From NCBI GenBank assembly GCA_910577085.1, contig CAJTLE010000114.1, positions 1-9,571 of the forward strand: 9,571 nt of DNA, given 5' to 3'. Below are positions 1 through 6,817 of the stretch, one piece after another; positions within the stretch are counted from its first letter, which is position 1, and every line of letters begins with the position of its first letter. The notes beneath the pieces were generated by a model. The model worked only from the letters and a program-made list of their open reading frames with translations, ran no database searches and had not been told where the DNA came from. The position numbers and the translations under genes were made by a program. Origin of the DNA: an uncultured Allobaculum sp. GTDB lineage: Bacteria > Bacillota_I > Bacilli_A > Erysipelotrichales > Erysipelotrichaceae.

Positions 1-4
1 AATA

Positions 5-111
5 TAGTTCTAAGTAGAACTACATTTTAGTGTAGTTCAAAGAAAGCCAATGTCTAAATTTAGTTATACTTAAAGCACGGTATTTATTAATAAAAGAGTG
101 TAGTTCTACTT
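5..111. repeat. Cluster of TAGTTCTA-type dyad boxes
   Basis: Four related boxes are visible: TAGTTCTA (5-12), AAGTAGAACTACA (12-24), TGTAGTTC (31-38) and TGTAGTTCTACTT (99-111). The second and fourth are exact reverse complements over 13 bp, and boxes two and three form an 8-bp hairpin with a 6-base loop. No T-run follows on either strand, so this is not a clear terminator for the leftward gene ending at 188. The spacing and near-palindromic core (GTAG-NN-CTAC) suggest operator sites for a gene lying left of the window, or the end of a repeat element. Function is inferred only. Confidence 0.5.
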
Positions 112-158
112 TTAGCGGGATCTAAGGCTTATATTTTATAGGGACATTATATTGGGCT

Positions 159-189
159 TGATATCTCGTATCTCCTGATATCGCGTATC
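159..189. repeat. Imperfect 14-bp direct repeat at the 3' end of the mutase gene
   Basis: TGATATCTCGTATC (159-172) and TGATATCGCGTATC (176-189) differ at one base and repeat with a 17-bp period. The second copy runs into the stop codon of the mutase gene at 188-190. Each unit is also partly self-complementary (GATA...TATC). It could be a slippage product or part of a 3' structure; no function is evident. Confidence 0.5.
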
Positions 190-1699
190 AGTCTTTGATG
201 AATTCTTCAATCTGGCTCAGATCCAGCGAAGGATACTGTTTGAGGAAGTGATACAGCTCTTTCGCCATAATCTTTGCACCTTCCGGCTGACTGGATTCAA
301 TATTTAACGGCAGAAGGTTTTCATGCAGAGACATTCTTAACAATGCCCAGCCGCTGCCATGATCGGTATCAAAACGGATGCGGCAGCCTTCATAGTTGGG
401 CTCAACAACAGTGATGTATTCACTTTCCCTGGCAAAATTCTGTAAGTCTTCGATGACCTGCTTGCCATATTCTTTAAAGGACTTTTCGTTGATTTTCAGA
501 CGCAGTTCCTTTTCTGATTTTGGGTGGGCAAGATCTTTGAGCAGATCACTGATCGACTGGCTGGCTGCTTCGACGACAATCCGCGAAGCCAGATAGGCAC
601 CATCATCCAGGTAATAGTTGTCTTTAAAAGCAGCATGTCCACTGGTCTCAATCGCAAGCTGGGCATCGACGCCTTCGTCATTGAGTCGTTTGGCTTCATT
701 AATCACGTTCTTATAGCCGCGTTTGAAACGATGCTGGTGAATCCCCTTCTTTTCGAGGAATTCACCCAGTTCATCCGAAGTAACGGAATCGGTTACAACC
801 GTCATTCCCGGATGATGCTTGGCAGCAAGAACTGAGGCTAAAGCAATAATGTCGTTGCGGCCGATTGGGTTGCCATTGCTGTCAACCGCACTGGAACGGT
901 CAACGTCCGTATCAAAGATAATGCCAAGATCCGCATGGTTTTCTTTGACTGCTTTGATCAAAGAAGCCATCGCTTCAGCATTTTCCGGGTTTGGAATATG
1001 GTTGGGGAAATTTCCGTCTGGTTCCAGAAACTGTGATCCTTCTGTATTGGCCCCTAAAGGTTTCAATACCTGTTCAACAAAGAAACCACCTGCACCATTG
1101 CCGGCATCGACGACGACGTGCAGATCTTCCAATGGCTTTTCAGGATTCACATCCGCCTGCGAGGCTTCCAGTTTTTCCGTAATGATATTGCGTAAGTGTT
1201 CGGAATAGACACTCATCAGATCCGACTTGGTAATAGATCCGCCTTTTCCATGATTAAATTTCTTTTTCTTGGCGATATCGATCAGTTCTTTGATCTCATC
1301 ACTGTCCAGACCGCCGCCTTTATAGAAAAACTTCATGCCATTCCGGTTGGCCGGCATATGGCTGGCAGTTAACATGATGGCCCCATCTGCATCAAAGTCT
1401 TCAAACAAAGTCGACATAAACATGGCCGGAGTGCTGGAAAGACCCGTATCAAACACATCGACTCCATCGTAAACCAGGGCGTCCATCACTGCTCTGGCCA
1501 GTTTTGGTCCAGATAAACGGGAGTCCCGGCCAACCGCAATGGTCATATCTTTTTTGCCTGTTTTTTTGCGCAGCCAGGCGGTGAAGGCGCGGGCAAGATC
1601 TCTGACTTCATTTTCAGTGAGAGTTACAGGTTCATCTGGGTTAAGATCCAGAGCGACCCCTCGAATATCGCTTCCATTTTGGAGTTCATCTAAATTCAT
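188..1699 (-). CDS. Phosphomannomutase/phosphoglucomutase (alpha-D-phosphohexomutase family)
   Basis: Cytosolic enzyme of 503 aa that interconverts hexose 1- and 6-phosphates (mannose and/or glucose), feeding sugar-nucleotide and envelope polysaccharide synthesis. Visible landmarks are the substrate entry motif SDIRGVA near residue 10, the catalytic phosphoserine loop TASHMP (Ser about 113), the metal-binding loop DTDVDR (263-268), and the sugar-specificity loop ETSGHA (351-356). The usual C-terminal RxSGTEP phosphate loop is replaced by GSGWALLRMSLHENLLPLN (about 448-466), a variant I recall from a subgroup of the family, so it need not mean loss of function. The frame stays open to a TTG at 1771, but AGAAGGA at 1705-1711 sits 5 nt before the ATG at 1699, and a promoter -10 lies inside the longer version; the ATG at 1699 is therefore chosen. 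Mannose versus glucose preference cannot be read from the sequence. Confidence 0.92.
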   Translation of the reverse strand: MNLDELQNGSDIRGVALDLNPDEPVTLTENEVRDLARAFTAWLRKKTGKKDMTIAVGRDSRLSGPKLARAVMDALVYDGVDVFDTGLSSTPAMFMSTLFEDFDADGAIMLTASHMPANRNGMKFFYKGGGLDSDEIKELIDIAKKKKFNHGKGGSITKSDLMSVYSEHLRNIITEKLEASQADVNPEKPLEDLHVVVDAGNGAGGFFVEQVLKPLGANTEGSQFLEPDGNFPNHIPNPENAEAMASLIKAVKENHADLGIIFDTDVDRSSAVDSNGNPIGRNDIIALASVLAAKHHPGMTVVTDSVTSDELGEFLEKKGIHQHRFKRGYKNVINEAKRLNDEGVDAQLAIETSGHAAFKDNYYLDDGAYLASRIVVEAASQSISDLLKDLAHPKSEKELRLKINEKSFKEYGKQVIEDLQNFARESEYITVVEPNYEGCRIRFDTDHGSGWALLRMSLHENLLPLNIESSQPEGAKIMAKELYHFLKQYPSLDLSQIEEFIKD

Positions 1700-1745
1700 A
1701 CTGTTCCTTCTTTCTGACTCGCGAAACTGCATTCGTTGCTTTTTC

Positions 1746-1754
1746 ATTATATCA
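1746..1754 (-). promoter_or_regulatory. Extended -10 promoter for the phosphohexomutase gene
   Basis: Read on the minus strand this is TGATATAAT, a perfect TGnTATAAT extended -10 element, about 47 bp before the ATG at 1699. No good -35 is present (nearest TTGCTG with a short 14-bp spacer), as is common for extended -10 promoters. Its position implies a 5' leader of about 40 nt and argues against start codons upstream of 1699. It also suggests the mutase is transcribed independently of the Fic gene upstream. Confidence 0.55.
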
Positions 1755-1816
1755 AGAGGGTTTGCCAGCAAGAGGACTGGGGACCGGAAGAGCTGGAGGA
1801 CCAGCCAGTTCCAGGA

Positions 1817-2821
1817 TTAATCCAATTGGGCTTTATCCTGTTCGACTACTTCCCAGTATCCATTTTTTGAAGCCCCATGGCGGATCAGTCGGCCTTCTTT
1901 TTTCAGTTTTGCCAGCATTCGTTCTACCTGCCGCTGAGTCAGGTTAAGAAGAGCAGCCAGTTTTCTGGCCCTAAGTGTCTGCTCGTGTCTGAGCAGCTGC
2001 AAGAGCTTTTCTTCCTTGGGCTCAACATTTGTACCGACATCCTGTCTTTCGTTTTGAGTCTTTGCAATCTGTCTGAGAGTTTCGCAAATCATCCGCAGCA
2101 TAAATTCAATAAAAATGGTCGACTCTCCTGCATTGTCCGCCATTTGGAGAACCCGATAGTATTCGTCCTGGTGTTCATGAACCGTCGCCTCAATCGGAAG
2201 CCACGCAAATACCGGCTGCCATTTTTGAAGAAGTAAAGACTGCCACAGTCTTCCAGTTCTGCCGTTTCCATCCGCAAACGGATGAATGAATTCAAATTCG
2301 TAATGGAAGACACAGCTCTTAATCAAAGGATGATATTTAGATTTTTGAAGCCATAAGAAGAGCTGGCGGATCAGATCGGGCACATAATGGGCCGGTGTCC
2401 CCGCATGAATCAGTCGATCCCCGTGATAGACACCGACATTTCCAGAACGAAATTGTCCAGCCTCTTTAACCAATCCATTCATCATGATTTCATGCGCTCG
2501 TAACAGATCCGTTACATTAGATGGATCAAACATGGCTGCCTTGTTATAGACCTCATACGCATTCTTGACTTCAATGATATCTTTGGAAGGACCATGAATT
2601 CTTTTCCCGTTTACTACATCTGTGACTTTGTCAAGTGTCAGTGTATTCTGTTCAATAGCAAGCGAAGAGTGAATGGAGCGAATCCGGTTCTCTCTTCTCA
2701 GTCCCGAATTTGGATGAAGCTGCTCAAAAGCAGTAATCAACCCGACATATTGGGCAATTTCACCCAACAAATCGGTAATCTCTTCAGTCATTGTAAAAGG
2801 TGGAATATATTCATCGTCCAT
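1817..2821 (-). CDS. Fic-family protein (likely AMP transferase) with C-terminal winged helix
   Basis: The 334-aa protein carries the Fic signature HPFADGNGR at about 180-188 (catalytic His 180) followed by TGR. Fic enzymes usually transfer AMP from ATP to a hydroxyl on a target protein. The N-terminus (YIPPFTMTEEI...) matches the Fic_N region common in free-standing bacterial Fic proteins. Upstream is SSLAIEQN (about 52-59), resembling the class II inhibitory helix [S/T]xxxE[G/N], with its Glu at 57 but Gln in the last position. The flap GQFRSGNVGVYHG lies near 122-134. Residues about 270-325 look like a winged helix-turn-helix (RARKLAALLNLTQRQVERML), so DNA binding or self-regulation is plausible. 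Start chosen at 2821 because AAGGAGG lies 8 nt upstream; in-frame ATGs at 2827 and 2851 lack that. No antitoxin gene adjoins. Target unknown. Confidence 0.9.
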   Translation of the reverse strand: MDDEYIPPFTMTEEITDLLGEIAQYVGLITAFEQLHPNSGLRRENRIRSIHSSLAIEQNTLTLDKVTDVVNGKRIHGPSKDIIEVKNAYEVYNKAAMFDPSNVTDLLRAHEIMMNGLVKEAGQFRSGNVGVYHGDRLIHAGTPAHYVPDLIRQLFLWLQKSKYHPLIKSCVFHYEFEFIHPFADGNGRTGRLWQSLLLQKWQPVFAWLPIEATVHEHQDEYYRVLQMADNAGESTIFIEFMLRMICETLRQIAKTQNERQDVGTNVEPKEEKLLQLLRHEQTLRARKLAALLNLTQRQVERMLAKLKKEGRLIRHGASKNGYWEVVEQDKAQLD

Positions 2822-2829
2822 CTTCATTT

Positions 2830-2836
2830 CCTCCTT
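2830..2836 (-). promoter_or_regulatory. Ribosome binding site deciding the Fic start
   Basis: Minus-strand AAGGAGG with an 8-nt spacer to the ATG at 2819-2821. It lies inside the longer reading frame that opens at 2851, so it supports the shorter protein start. Confidence 0.7.
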
Positions 2837-3078
2837 GGCATTTACATCCATCTAATCGTTACATCGTTCAGTTGCATTTGATCGAATTTCAGTCACCCAG
2901 CCTGCAATTCTCTTTTACCATATCACGGCTCCGAGTTCAGATGTTTTCAGTTGTTTTTGTCTGGGCAAGCGAATTCTGGTCCTAATGTCTAAGAGCACTT
3001 GCCTGGCAAACTGGATTTCTTTGGACTTCCCGCTACAGAATCCTCCTTTCTCTGATGAACAAAGCTAGCTCTTTCCAT
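2837..3078. other. Intergenic region between fic and the secreted protein gene
   Basis: I see no convincing gene here. Open frames in this stretch lack ribosome binding sites and family resemblance. It must hold the fic promoter on the minus strand, but I cannot pick a convincing -35/-10 pair. A weak 6-bp dyad GGCAAG (2964-2969)/CTTGCC (2998-3003) is present. Confidence 0.4.
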
Positions 3079-3112
3079 CAGATTCAAAAAACGCACAGAT
3101 TCAAAAAACGCA
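3079..3112. repeat. Perfect tandem duplication of a 17-bp unit
   Basis: CAGATTCAAAAAACGCA occurs at 3079-3095 and again, without a gap, at 3096-3112. The second copy supplies the U-tract and outer stem bases of the terminator for the secreted protein gene; the first copy is therefore a duplicated terminator tail just beyond it. Confidence 0.8.
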
Positions 3113-3136
3113 GATCTCATTGAAGAGCTCTGCGTT
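3103..3136 (-). terminator. Rho-independent terminator of the secreted DUF5648 gene
   Basis: On the minus strand AACGCAGAGCTC pairs with GAGATCTGCGTT (3125-3136 with 3107-3118, one mismatch in 12 bp) around a 6-base loop, and the T-run of the minus strand continues at once over 3103-3108. It lies about 80 bp past the stop codon of the gene at 3217. Confidence 0.75.
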
Positions 3137-3216
3137 CAATACAATCCAAATTCAATTTCTATTCAACAAGTTAAGGTTATTTTATCTTTTTGAACTCACA
3201 TGTTTTGACTGATATT

Positions 3217-3732
3217 TTAGAGTGCATACCAGCCAATGCCCTCATACCGCCAGCCAAGTCTGTGAAGCGCATTAACTTCCCGGGCGCTAGTGGTGTAGTA
3301 ATGAGCACCAACAGCGGCATTGGGGTTATAAAGGCGATAAACAGGTTTTCCCTGCGCAGTTGCCGTATTTTCCCAGCCTAAGCTTGGAGAAGCAAATGCG
3401 GTCCCTTCATCACGCCAGCCAATACGGACTAAATAATCGCGTTCATCAGTATCCATCGTGTAGTGATGATCGCCTGTATTCGGATTATAAAGACGGTAGA
3501 CATACCATCCTTCATCCGGAGCGTTCCAGCCTACGCCTTCATAAGTCCACCCATTGTAGATCAGAGAATTCTTTTCATTTGAAAAGACAGTGTAGAAATG
3601 TTCACCTGTATTTGGATTGTAAAGGCGATACAGCGGATAACTTCCAGCAGCCTGCACCTGACTTGGCAGATAGGCGGCTGCCATCAGCATCAACGATACA
3701 CATCCCGCTGCGATTCGTTTTGCGTGTTTCAT
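3217..3732 (-). CDS. Secreted DUF5648 repeat protein
   Basis: A 171-aa exported protein. Residues 1-28 form a signal peptide: basic start MKHAKR, hydrophobic core CVSLMLMAAAYL, and probable cleavage after VQA. The rest is three repeats of the DUF5648 type, beginning YRLYNPNTGEHFYT (about 35-48), YRLYNPNTGDHHYT (79-92) and YRLYNPNAAVGAHYYT (132-147), each ending in a GW.YEG.GW-like segment. Such repeats occur on secreted and surface proteins of Gram-positive and other bacteria, often next to catalytic or wall-binding domains; here they are the whole mature protein. Role unknown; glycan or surface binding is speculation. A GTG at 3744 would add MITE ahead of the basic region, but AAGGGAG would then be only about 2 nt away; with the ATG at 3732 the spacer is long (about 14 nt), so the start is uncertain. 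Confidence 0.85.
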   Translation of the reverse strand: MKHAKRIAAGCVSLMLMAAAYLPSQVQAAGSYPLYRLYNPNTGEHFYTVFSNEKNSLIYNGWTYEGVGWNAPDEGWYVYRLYNPNTGDHHYTMDTDERDYLVRIGWRDEGTAFASPSLGWENTATAQGKPVYRLYNPNAAVGAHYYTTSAREVNALHRLGWRYEGIGWYAL

Positions 3733-4239
3733 CTCGGTAATCACGTCTCCCTTTCGTTTTCAGTTTCTTCACTCCCTGGACTCGACTTTTCACCCCTGCA
3801 AATCTCTGCAAATCTGCCAGGACAGAAAACGCGAGCTCTTTGATACGCCAGACTATCCTTCTTGAGATTTCAGTGATTTAAACTCAGGTCACGAGAGTAA
3901 TTTTGTCTTCATTGTAATGGATAAATCTAAATCATCAATGTTTTTTACACAGCAAAATCAAAATGTAAGTTATCTCCCCATCAAAACGCTGTTTTTTCCC
4001 ACACTATCCCGATGAACACTCTATTTCATCACATTAAGACTTGAATTCATCTCAACATGACTGTTCTTGCTCCCAGATCAGTGACCTTCAATCAGCACCC
4101 TTCCATAGCCAGGTGCAGCTTTATCTGCCTTTCCGGTTTTCGCAAAACAAATCCGGAGGGGAGGAAAAATTCAGCACAGTATTTTAAATTCGACTTTACT
4201 GTAGTAATAAACAGATTTAATAATCCTAAATAACAGTAA
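3733..4239. other. Intergenic region upstream of the secreted protein gene
   Basis: No supportable gene in about 500 bp. It contains a candidate promoter (3911-3938) and a perfect 10-bp tandem repeat CTGCAAATCT at 3796-3815. A 7-bp dyad TTACTGT (4196-4202)/ACAGTAA (4233-4239) with a 30-base loop lies just past the stop of the lipoprotein gene at 4240, but it has no T-run and is a weak terminator candidate. Confidence 0.4.
3911..3938 (-). promoter_or_regulatory. Candidate sigma-A promoter for the secreted protein gene
   Basis: On the minus strand TTGATG (3933-3938) and TACAAT (3911-3916) are separated by 16 bp, a fair match to TTGACA/TATAAT. Transcription would start near 3904 and leave a leader of about 170 nt before the ATG at 3732. 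Found by eye only. Confidence 0.35.
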
Positions 4240-5487
4240 TTAGCTTTTTAAAACAAGATCAGTATTTTCATTCTGATATATTTCGCCCTTATTTATCTCG
4301 GAATCCTTCTTTTTATACTCGACCCAGACCATTGAATTATCCGCAAGGAATATCGGCCCGCCATCGTTTTGATACAATACGCCCTTGTTGATATCATACA
4401 AGTAATATTGTGGGCGAACTCGATCAGATAATGTATTTGATCCTAGCCATGAAATATAATCCTCGTTCACTTGAACAGATTCAATCCAATCTGATTCAAT
4501 CAAATATTCAATCTGGCAGTTTTCTAAGTCTACTCGCCCAAGATATATTTCATTCCCTTTGTTTACCGTGATAAACATTTCGGTCCCATTGCTATATAGA
4601 CCTGAAATATAATTATCTCCATTATTAGTTTCGTATAGAACAGTTTTATTTCGGGTGGACAAATCGAGCTCGATCAGTTGGGTTACTAAGTTTTGATTGT
4701 CAATTTTGAGATAATACCATAATCCATTACATTCGATTGGGAATCCACAGTTATCATTTTCAACAACAGTGAAATTTTCATCTTGAAATGAATAGAATTG
4801 GTTCGTATAAAATCCATTCTCTGGGTTATAAAAATTAAACATTATTCCATTTGATGAAATGACCGCTTGTGTATAATGTAAAGCTGGAATATTGGCAATT
4901 GAATAGATTTCTTTAACACTATTGTTTTTTAAATCATATAAATAATATCGAGAAGTATTATTAGATTGATCACTTTCTTCATAGATGACTAAATCTTTAT
5001 CAGCGGAAATTATTCCAATGGAGGCTTGTTCTGATTGGCTATTCATATCAGCAATTTTCTTAAACTCTCCATCATTCAAATCATAAGATGCCAAAAATAA
5101 GGCTGTTCGATCACTGGATGCATCTCCTTCGCCATATAGGACGTTATTCTCACTTAAATAGGTAGGAATAAATCTAGTGTCATAAGGATACTCATATCTC
5201 TTTGAATCAACAAACAAATCACTAATAGGCACTTGACCATAGTCCAAAGTTGAAGGAGGAGCAACTATTGCTTCACTCAGTGTCTTTATTTCGCTACTTG
5301 ACGTTTCCATATTGGTACTCTGACTGATATTAGTACTCTGACTATTGTTAGAAGGTAAACTATCAGAACTCAAAGATAAATCTTCCTGACATCCGCATAA
5401 AGTAAGCGTCAGTATAATTCCTAAGTTAAGAGAACATAATCTTATATTAAATTTATTAGTCTTCCATTGTTGTTTCTGTTCCACCAT
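4240..5487 (-). CDS. Lipoprotein with predicted beta-propeller-like domain
   Basis: A 415-aa protein with a lipoprotein signal peptide: hydrophobic stretch LGIILTLTL then CGC, lipid-accepting Cys probably at 33. A Ser/Asn/Thr-rich linker (about 36-67) contains SQSTN twice and would tether the domain away from the membrane. The remainder repeats a pattern of an aromatic/hydrophobic run, then D-[LI]-x(5-8)-I, for example SYDLNDGEFKKI, YLYDLKNNSVKEI, LIELDLSTRNKTVLYE, GRVDLENCQIEYLI and YLYDINKGVLYQ, spaced as in beta-propeller blades of TolB/DUF5050 type. No catalytic motif is seen. The ATG at 5487 lies within the preceding small gene (32-bp overlap), so translational coupling is likely; GAGG stands 9 nt upstream. 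It belongs to module A. Family assignment is by pattern, not by a search. Confidence 0.75.
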   Translation of the reverse strand: MVEQKQQWKTNKFNIRLCSLNLGIILTLTLCGCQEDLSLSSDSLPSNNSQSTNISQSTNMETSSSEIKTLSEAIVAPPSTLDYGQVPISDLFVDSKRYEYPYDTRFIPTYLSENNVLYGEGDASSDRTALFLASYDLNDGEFKKIADMNSQSEQASIGIISADKDLVIYEESDQSNNTSRYYLYDLKNNSVKEIYSIANIPALHYTQAVISSNGIMFNFYNPENGFYTNQFYSFQDENFTVVENDNCGFPIECNGLWYYLKIDNQNLVTQLIELDLSTRNKTVLYETNNGDNYISGLYSNGTEMFITVNKGNEIYLGRVDLENCQIEYLIESDWIESVQVNEDYISWLGSNTLSDRVRPQYYLYDINKGVLYQNDGGPIFLADNSMVWVEYKKKDSEINKGEIYQNENTDLVLKS

Positions 5488-5617
5488 AAGGTCTATCCTC
5501 TTCTATCCAACAATAATCATCTACTTGATGCTTTTCACAGAACTTTGGACTGATTGCTGTTCCGATGAGTAACAGAAGGCTCAGAACTAAAATCAATGTC
5601 TTAAAATACTTCGTCAA
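5456..5617 (-). CDS. Short membrane peptide overlapping the lipoprotein gene
   Basis: A 53-aa product starting at TTG (5615-5617), 7 nt after GAAGGAG. It has a basic start (TKYFKT), one hydrophobic segment (LILVLSLLLLIGTAIS, about 8-23) and a polar, acidic tail with two cysteines (KFCEKHQVDDYCWIEEDRPYGG). Its last codons overlap the lipoprotein gene, making a two-gene operon. In the paralogous leader at 6725 the codon after this TTG is ATG, so here the start appears weakened by ATG to ACG. The first six codons resemble those of the module B lipoprotein (MKYIKT), then similarity stops. It might be a signal or membrane peptide, the severed signal region of an older lipoprotein, or a leader for coupling. 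The frame stays open to 5740, but that part is promoter sequence. Confidence 0.5.
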   Translation of the reverse strand: MTKYFKTLILVLSLLLLIGTAISPKFCEKHQVDDYCWIEEDRPYGGTETTMED

Positions 5618-5645
5618 GATTTTTCTCCTTCTTTTTTGTGATTTA

Positions 5646-5655
5646 ATACTAGTAT
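5646..5655. promoter_or_regulatory. Palindrome ATACTAGTAT, copy A
   Basis: A perfect 10-bp palindrome, identical at 6757-6766 in copy B, about 30 bp upstream of the minus-strand start codon. It overlaps where the -10 of the leftward transcript would lie (TAGTAT or TATTAA on the minus strand). Either a repressor site or part of the promoter. Confidence 0.4.
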
Positions 5656-5677
5656 ATTCTTCGCACGATTTATAGCC

Positions 5678-5693
5678 CCAAAAATTCGAGAAC
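5678..5693. promoter_or_regulatory. Putative regulator operator CCAAAAATTCGAGAAC, site 1
   Basis: Identical to 6789-6804 and, with one change (G for A), inverted at 8276-8291. The core TTC-GA-GAA is a short dyad. It lies between the degraded regulator start and the leftward operon, so a protein here could act on the operon for the 53-aa peptide and lipoprotein. Binding is inferred. Confidence 0.4.
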
Positions 5694-5711
5694 ATAAGGA
5701 GGGAAAGACAT

Positions 5712-5834
5712 AGGGATGCTGTTAATAATTTAGACTTCATCGAAAAAACACTCAGAAAGAAACATGGCTTGTCATTAGATAGTGTTCCAAATATTGAGTC
5801 ACTAGAAAATCCGGTGGGATTTAGGGCTTACTGA
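5712..5834 (+). pseudogene. Truncated, start-less remnant of a regulator paralog
   Basis: Read from 5712 the frame gives RDAVNNLDFIEKTLRKKHG..., matching 19 of the first 25 residues of the intact regulator at 6818. The ATG start is replaced by AGG, with a few extra bases between the ribosome binding site and that point. After residue 25 the match fails, apparently through an internal deletion (a trace of the ENG region, EN, follows), and a TGA closes the frame at 5832-5834. None of the TPR part is recognisable downstream. The divergent operon it presumably controlled is still open, so control may have passed to the copy at 6818. Confidence 0.8.
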
Positions 5835-5950
5835 GGCAAATATCACAGAAAAAGCAGGTGTCTTGGAATGAGACAGTTACTGATAGTTATAATTTAACTG
5901 TGAGTATAAGTTATAGGTGGCTGAAAAGGTCTCCTAACCAAAAGGTCCTT
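5835..5950. other. Degraded intergenic sequence
   Basis: No gene is supported. A 7-bp dyad ACAGTTA (5873-5879)/TAACTGT (5895-5901) is present. I could not align this stretch to the rest of the intact regulator gene, so the missing part of the paralog was probably deleted, not merely mutated. Confidence 0.35.
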
Positions 5951-6003
5951 CAAAAAGAAAAGATCTGGCTTTTCAGACAATTAGTCGTTCAAAACCAGAT
6001 CTT
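5951..6003 (-). terminator. Rho-independent terminator of the module B lipoprotein gene
   Basis: On the minus strand AAGATCTGG (5995-6003) pairs with CCAGATCTT (5960-5968); the stem extends through a TTTT/AAAA segment (5991-5994 with 5970-5973) past a single bulged base, around a 17-base loop. The minus-strand sequence then reads TTCTTTTTG, a good U-tract. It lies about 145 bp past the stop codon at 6147. Confidence 0.8.
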
Positions 6004-6146
6004 CAAGCGGTCAGGTCTCTGATGCCTTACATAAGCGTGTCTGCTGTAGAAGGGAAAATTACCTGATCACGATAGCTGTCATTTTAAATTAAGCTTGGGA
6101 CTATTTAACTAGCACGGATGGTTGCTGAAATGGCCTGAGAGTGGCT

Positions 6147-6725
6147 TTATCGGAATTGCCAGGCATTAATTTCAGAATATTGCGGGTCTTCTTCCAGCAA
6201 TTCTCCTTGGAAGACCATGCAATCCTCTTTACACTGTTCATCTTGCGAATGGTTGTAGTGAAAGGTAAGCAGTGGAAACTCTTGGTTGAACTGGATTTGC
6301 TCGGTTGTATGAGGCTCAATGTAAGTCCAGCCTGGTTTTGCAGTTTCAGTGAAGCTGCTTCCCAGTCCACCTAAAGATCCGCCTTTTTCATTTGTCCCTT
6401 CAATAAACAGATAGATCTTACCATCTTTTTCAACTCCGACGCTTAATACATTAGACGAATCCGGAAATACAGTTGTTGCGCTGAAAGAAGAATCTTTAAA
6501 AGATACGCGTAGCCGAGACAAAGGCTCCATTTCAGAAAACTGCCAATTGTAAAAAACGGTGGACTGATCGTATTCACTGGCCTGGAAAGAGGGCTGGTAA
6601 TCTTCAATCACGGAAGCTGAGTAATTTGGAGCATTTGAGCAGCCCACAAGAAAAAACAATCCAATCAATCCCAGCTGCTTTTTGTATTTAGGCCGATTAT
6701 CCCACATCGTTTTAATATACTTCAT
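6147..6725 (-). CDS. Small lipoprotein of module B
   Basis: A 192-aa predicted lipoprotein. After a polar, basic N-terminus (MKYIKTMWDNRPKYKKQ) comes a hydrophobic segment ending in the lipobox LVGC, with the lipid-accepting Cys at 29. The mature part (SNAPNYSASVIEDYQPSF...) is polar with predicted beta content and no motif I recognise. The gene is divergent from the regulator at 6818, with only 92 bp between starts, and ends at its own terminator near 5951-6003. GGAAGGAG lies 10 nt before the ATG at 6725; a TTG immediately upstream (6728) has a 7-nt spacer and may be the true start, as in module A. The frame stays open to 6806 across the promoter, which I do not regard as coding. Confidence 0.75.
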   Translation of the reverse strand: MKYIKTMWDNRPKYKKQLGLIGLFFLVGCSNAPNYSASVIEDYQPSFQASEYDQSTVFYNWQFSEMEPLSRLRVSFKDSSFSATTVFPDSSNVLSVGVEKDGKIYLFIEGTNEKGGSLGGLGSSFTETAKPGWTYIEPHTTEQIQFNQEFPLLTFHYNHSQDEQCKEDCMVFQGELLEEDPQYSEINAWQFR

Positions 6726-6756
6726 CAAGCTTTTTCTCCTTCCTTTTTGTGATTTA

Positions 6757-6766
6757 ATACTAGTAT
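6757..6766. promoter_or_regulatory. Palindrome ATACTAGTAT, copy B
   Basis: Same 10-bp perfect palindrome as at 5646-5655, in the 92-bp divergent promoter region between lipoprotein and regulator. Confidence 0.4.
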
Positions 6767-6788
6767 GTTCTTTGCACGATTTATAGCT

Positions 6789-6804
6789 CCAAAAATTCGA
6801 GAAC
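6789..6804. promoter_or_regulatory. Putative regulator operator CCAAAAATTCGAGAAC, site 2
   Basis: Lies just upstream of the regulator's GGGAGG ribosome binding site (6808-6813). Binding here could repress the regulator itself and, from upstream, activate the divergent lipoprotein gene. This follows the usual logic for autoregulated divergent pairs; no binding data can be drawn from the sequence. Confidence 0.45.
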
Positions 6805-6817
6805 ATAGGGAGGATGT

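Larger units (their letters stand above)
5597..5786. repeat. Module core duplication, copy A
   Basis: About 190 bp that align with 6708-6892 in the same orientation at high identity (estimated 80-85% by eye). The block spans the first codons of the minus-strand gene, its ribosome binding site, the whole divergent promoter region, and the first 25 codons of the plus-strand regulator. Similarity stops abruptly at both ends, so different minus-strand genes follow the same leader. Confidence 0.85.

Noticed and set aside
819..1208. 129-codon plus-strand frame opposite the mutase gene
   Set aside because: It lies wholly antisense to a well-supported enzyme gene and has no recognisable motif or ribosome site.
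1700..1771. Longer mutase start at TTG 1771
   Set aside because: It contains an extended -10 promoter at 1746-1754 and the good ribosome site is directly before the ATG at 1699; the family motif order starts soon after that ATG.
3079..3112. CRISPR-like array
   Set aside because: Two adjacent 17-bp units with no spacers are a simple tandem duplication within a terminator, not a CRISPR repeat pattern.
3360..3740. 126-codon plus-strand frame opposite the secreted protein gene
   Set aside because: Antisense to the DUF5648 gene, whose signal peptide and three repeats clearly mark the coding strand; the His/Ser-rich product is a typical shadow.
6726..6806. N-terminal extension of the module B lipoprotein (frame open to 6806, similar to 5618-5698)
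   Set aside because: The frame is open in both copies, but nearly all differences between copies would change amino acids, there is no ribosome site before 6806, and the stretch is the divergent promoter region. Conservation fits regulatory DNA better than coding DNA.
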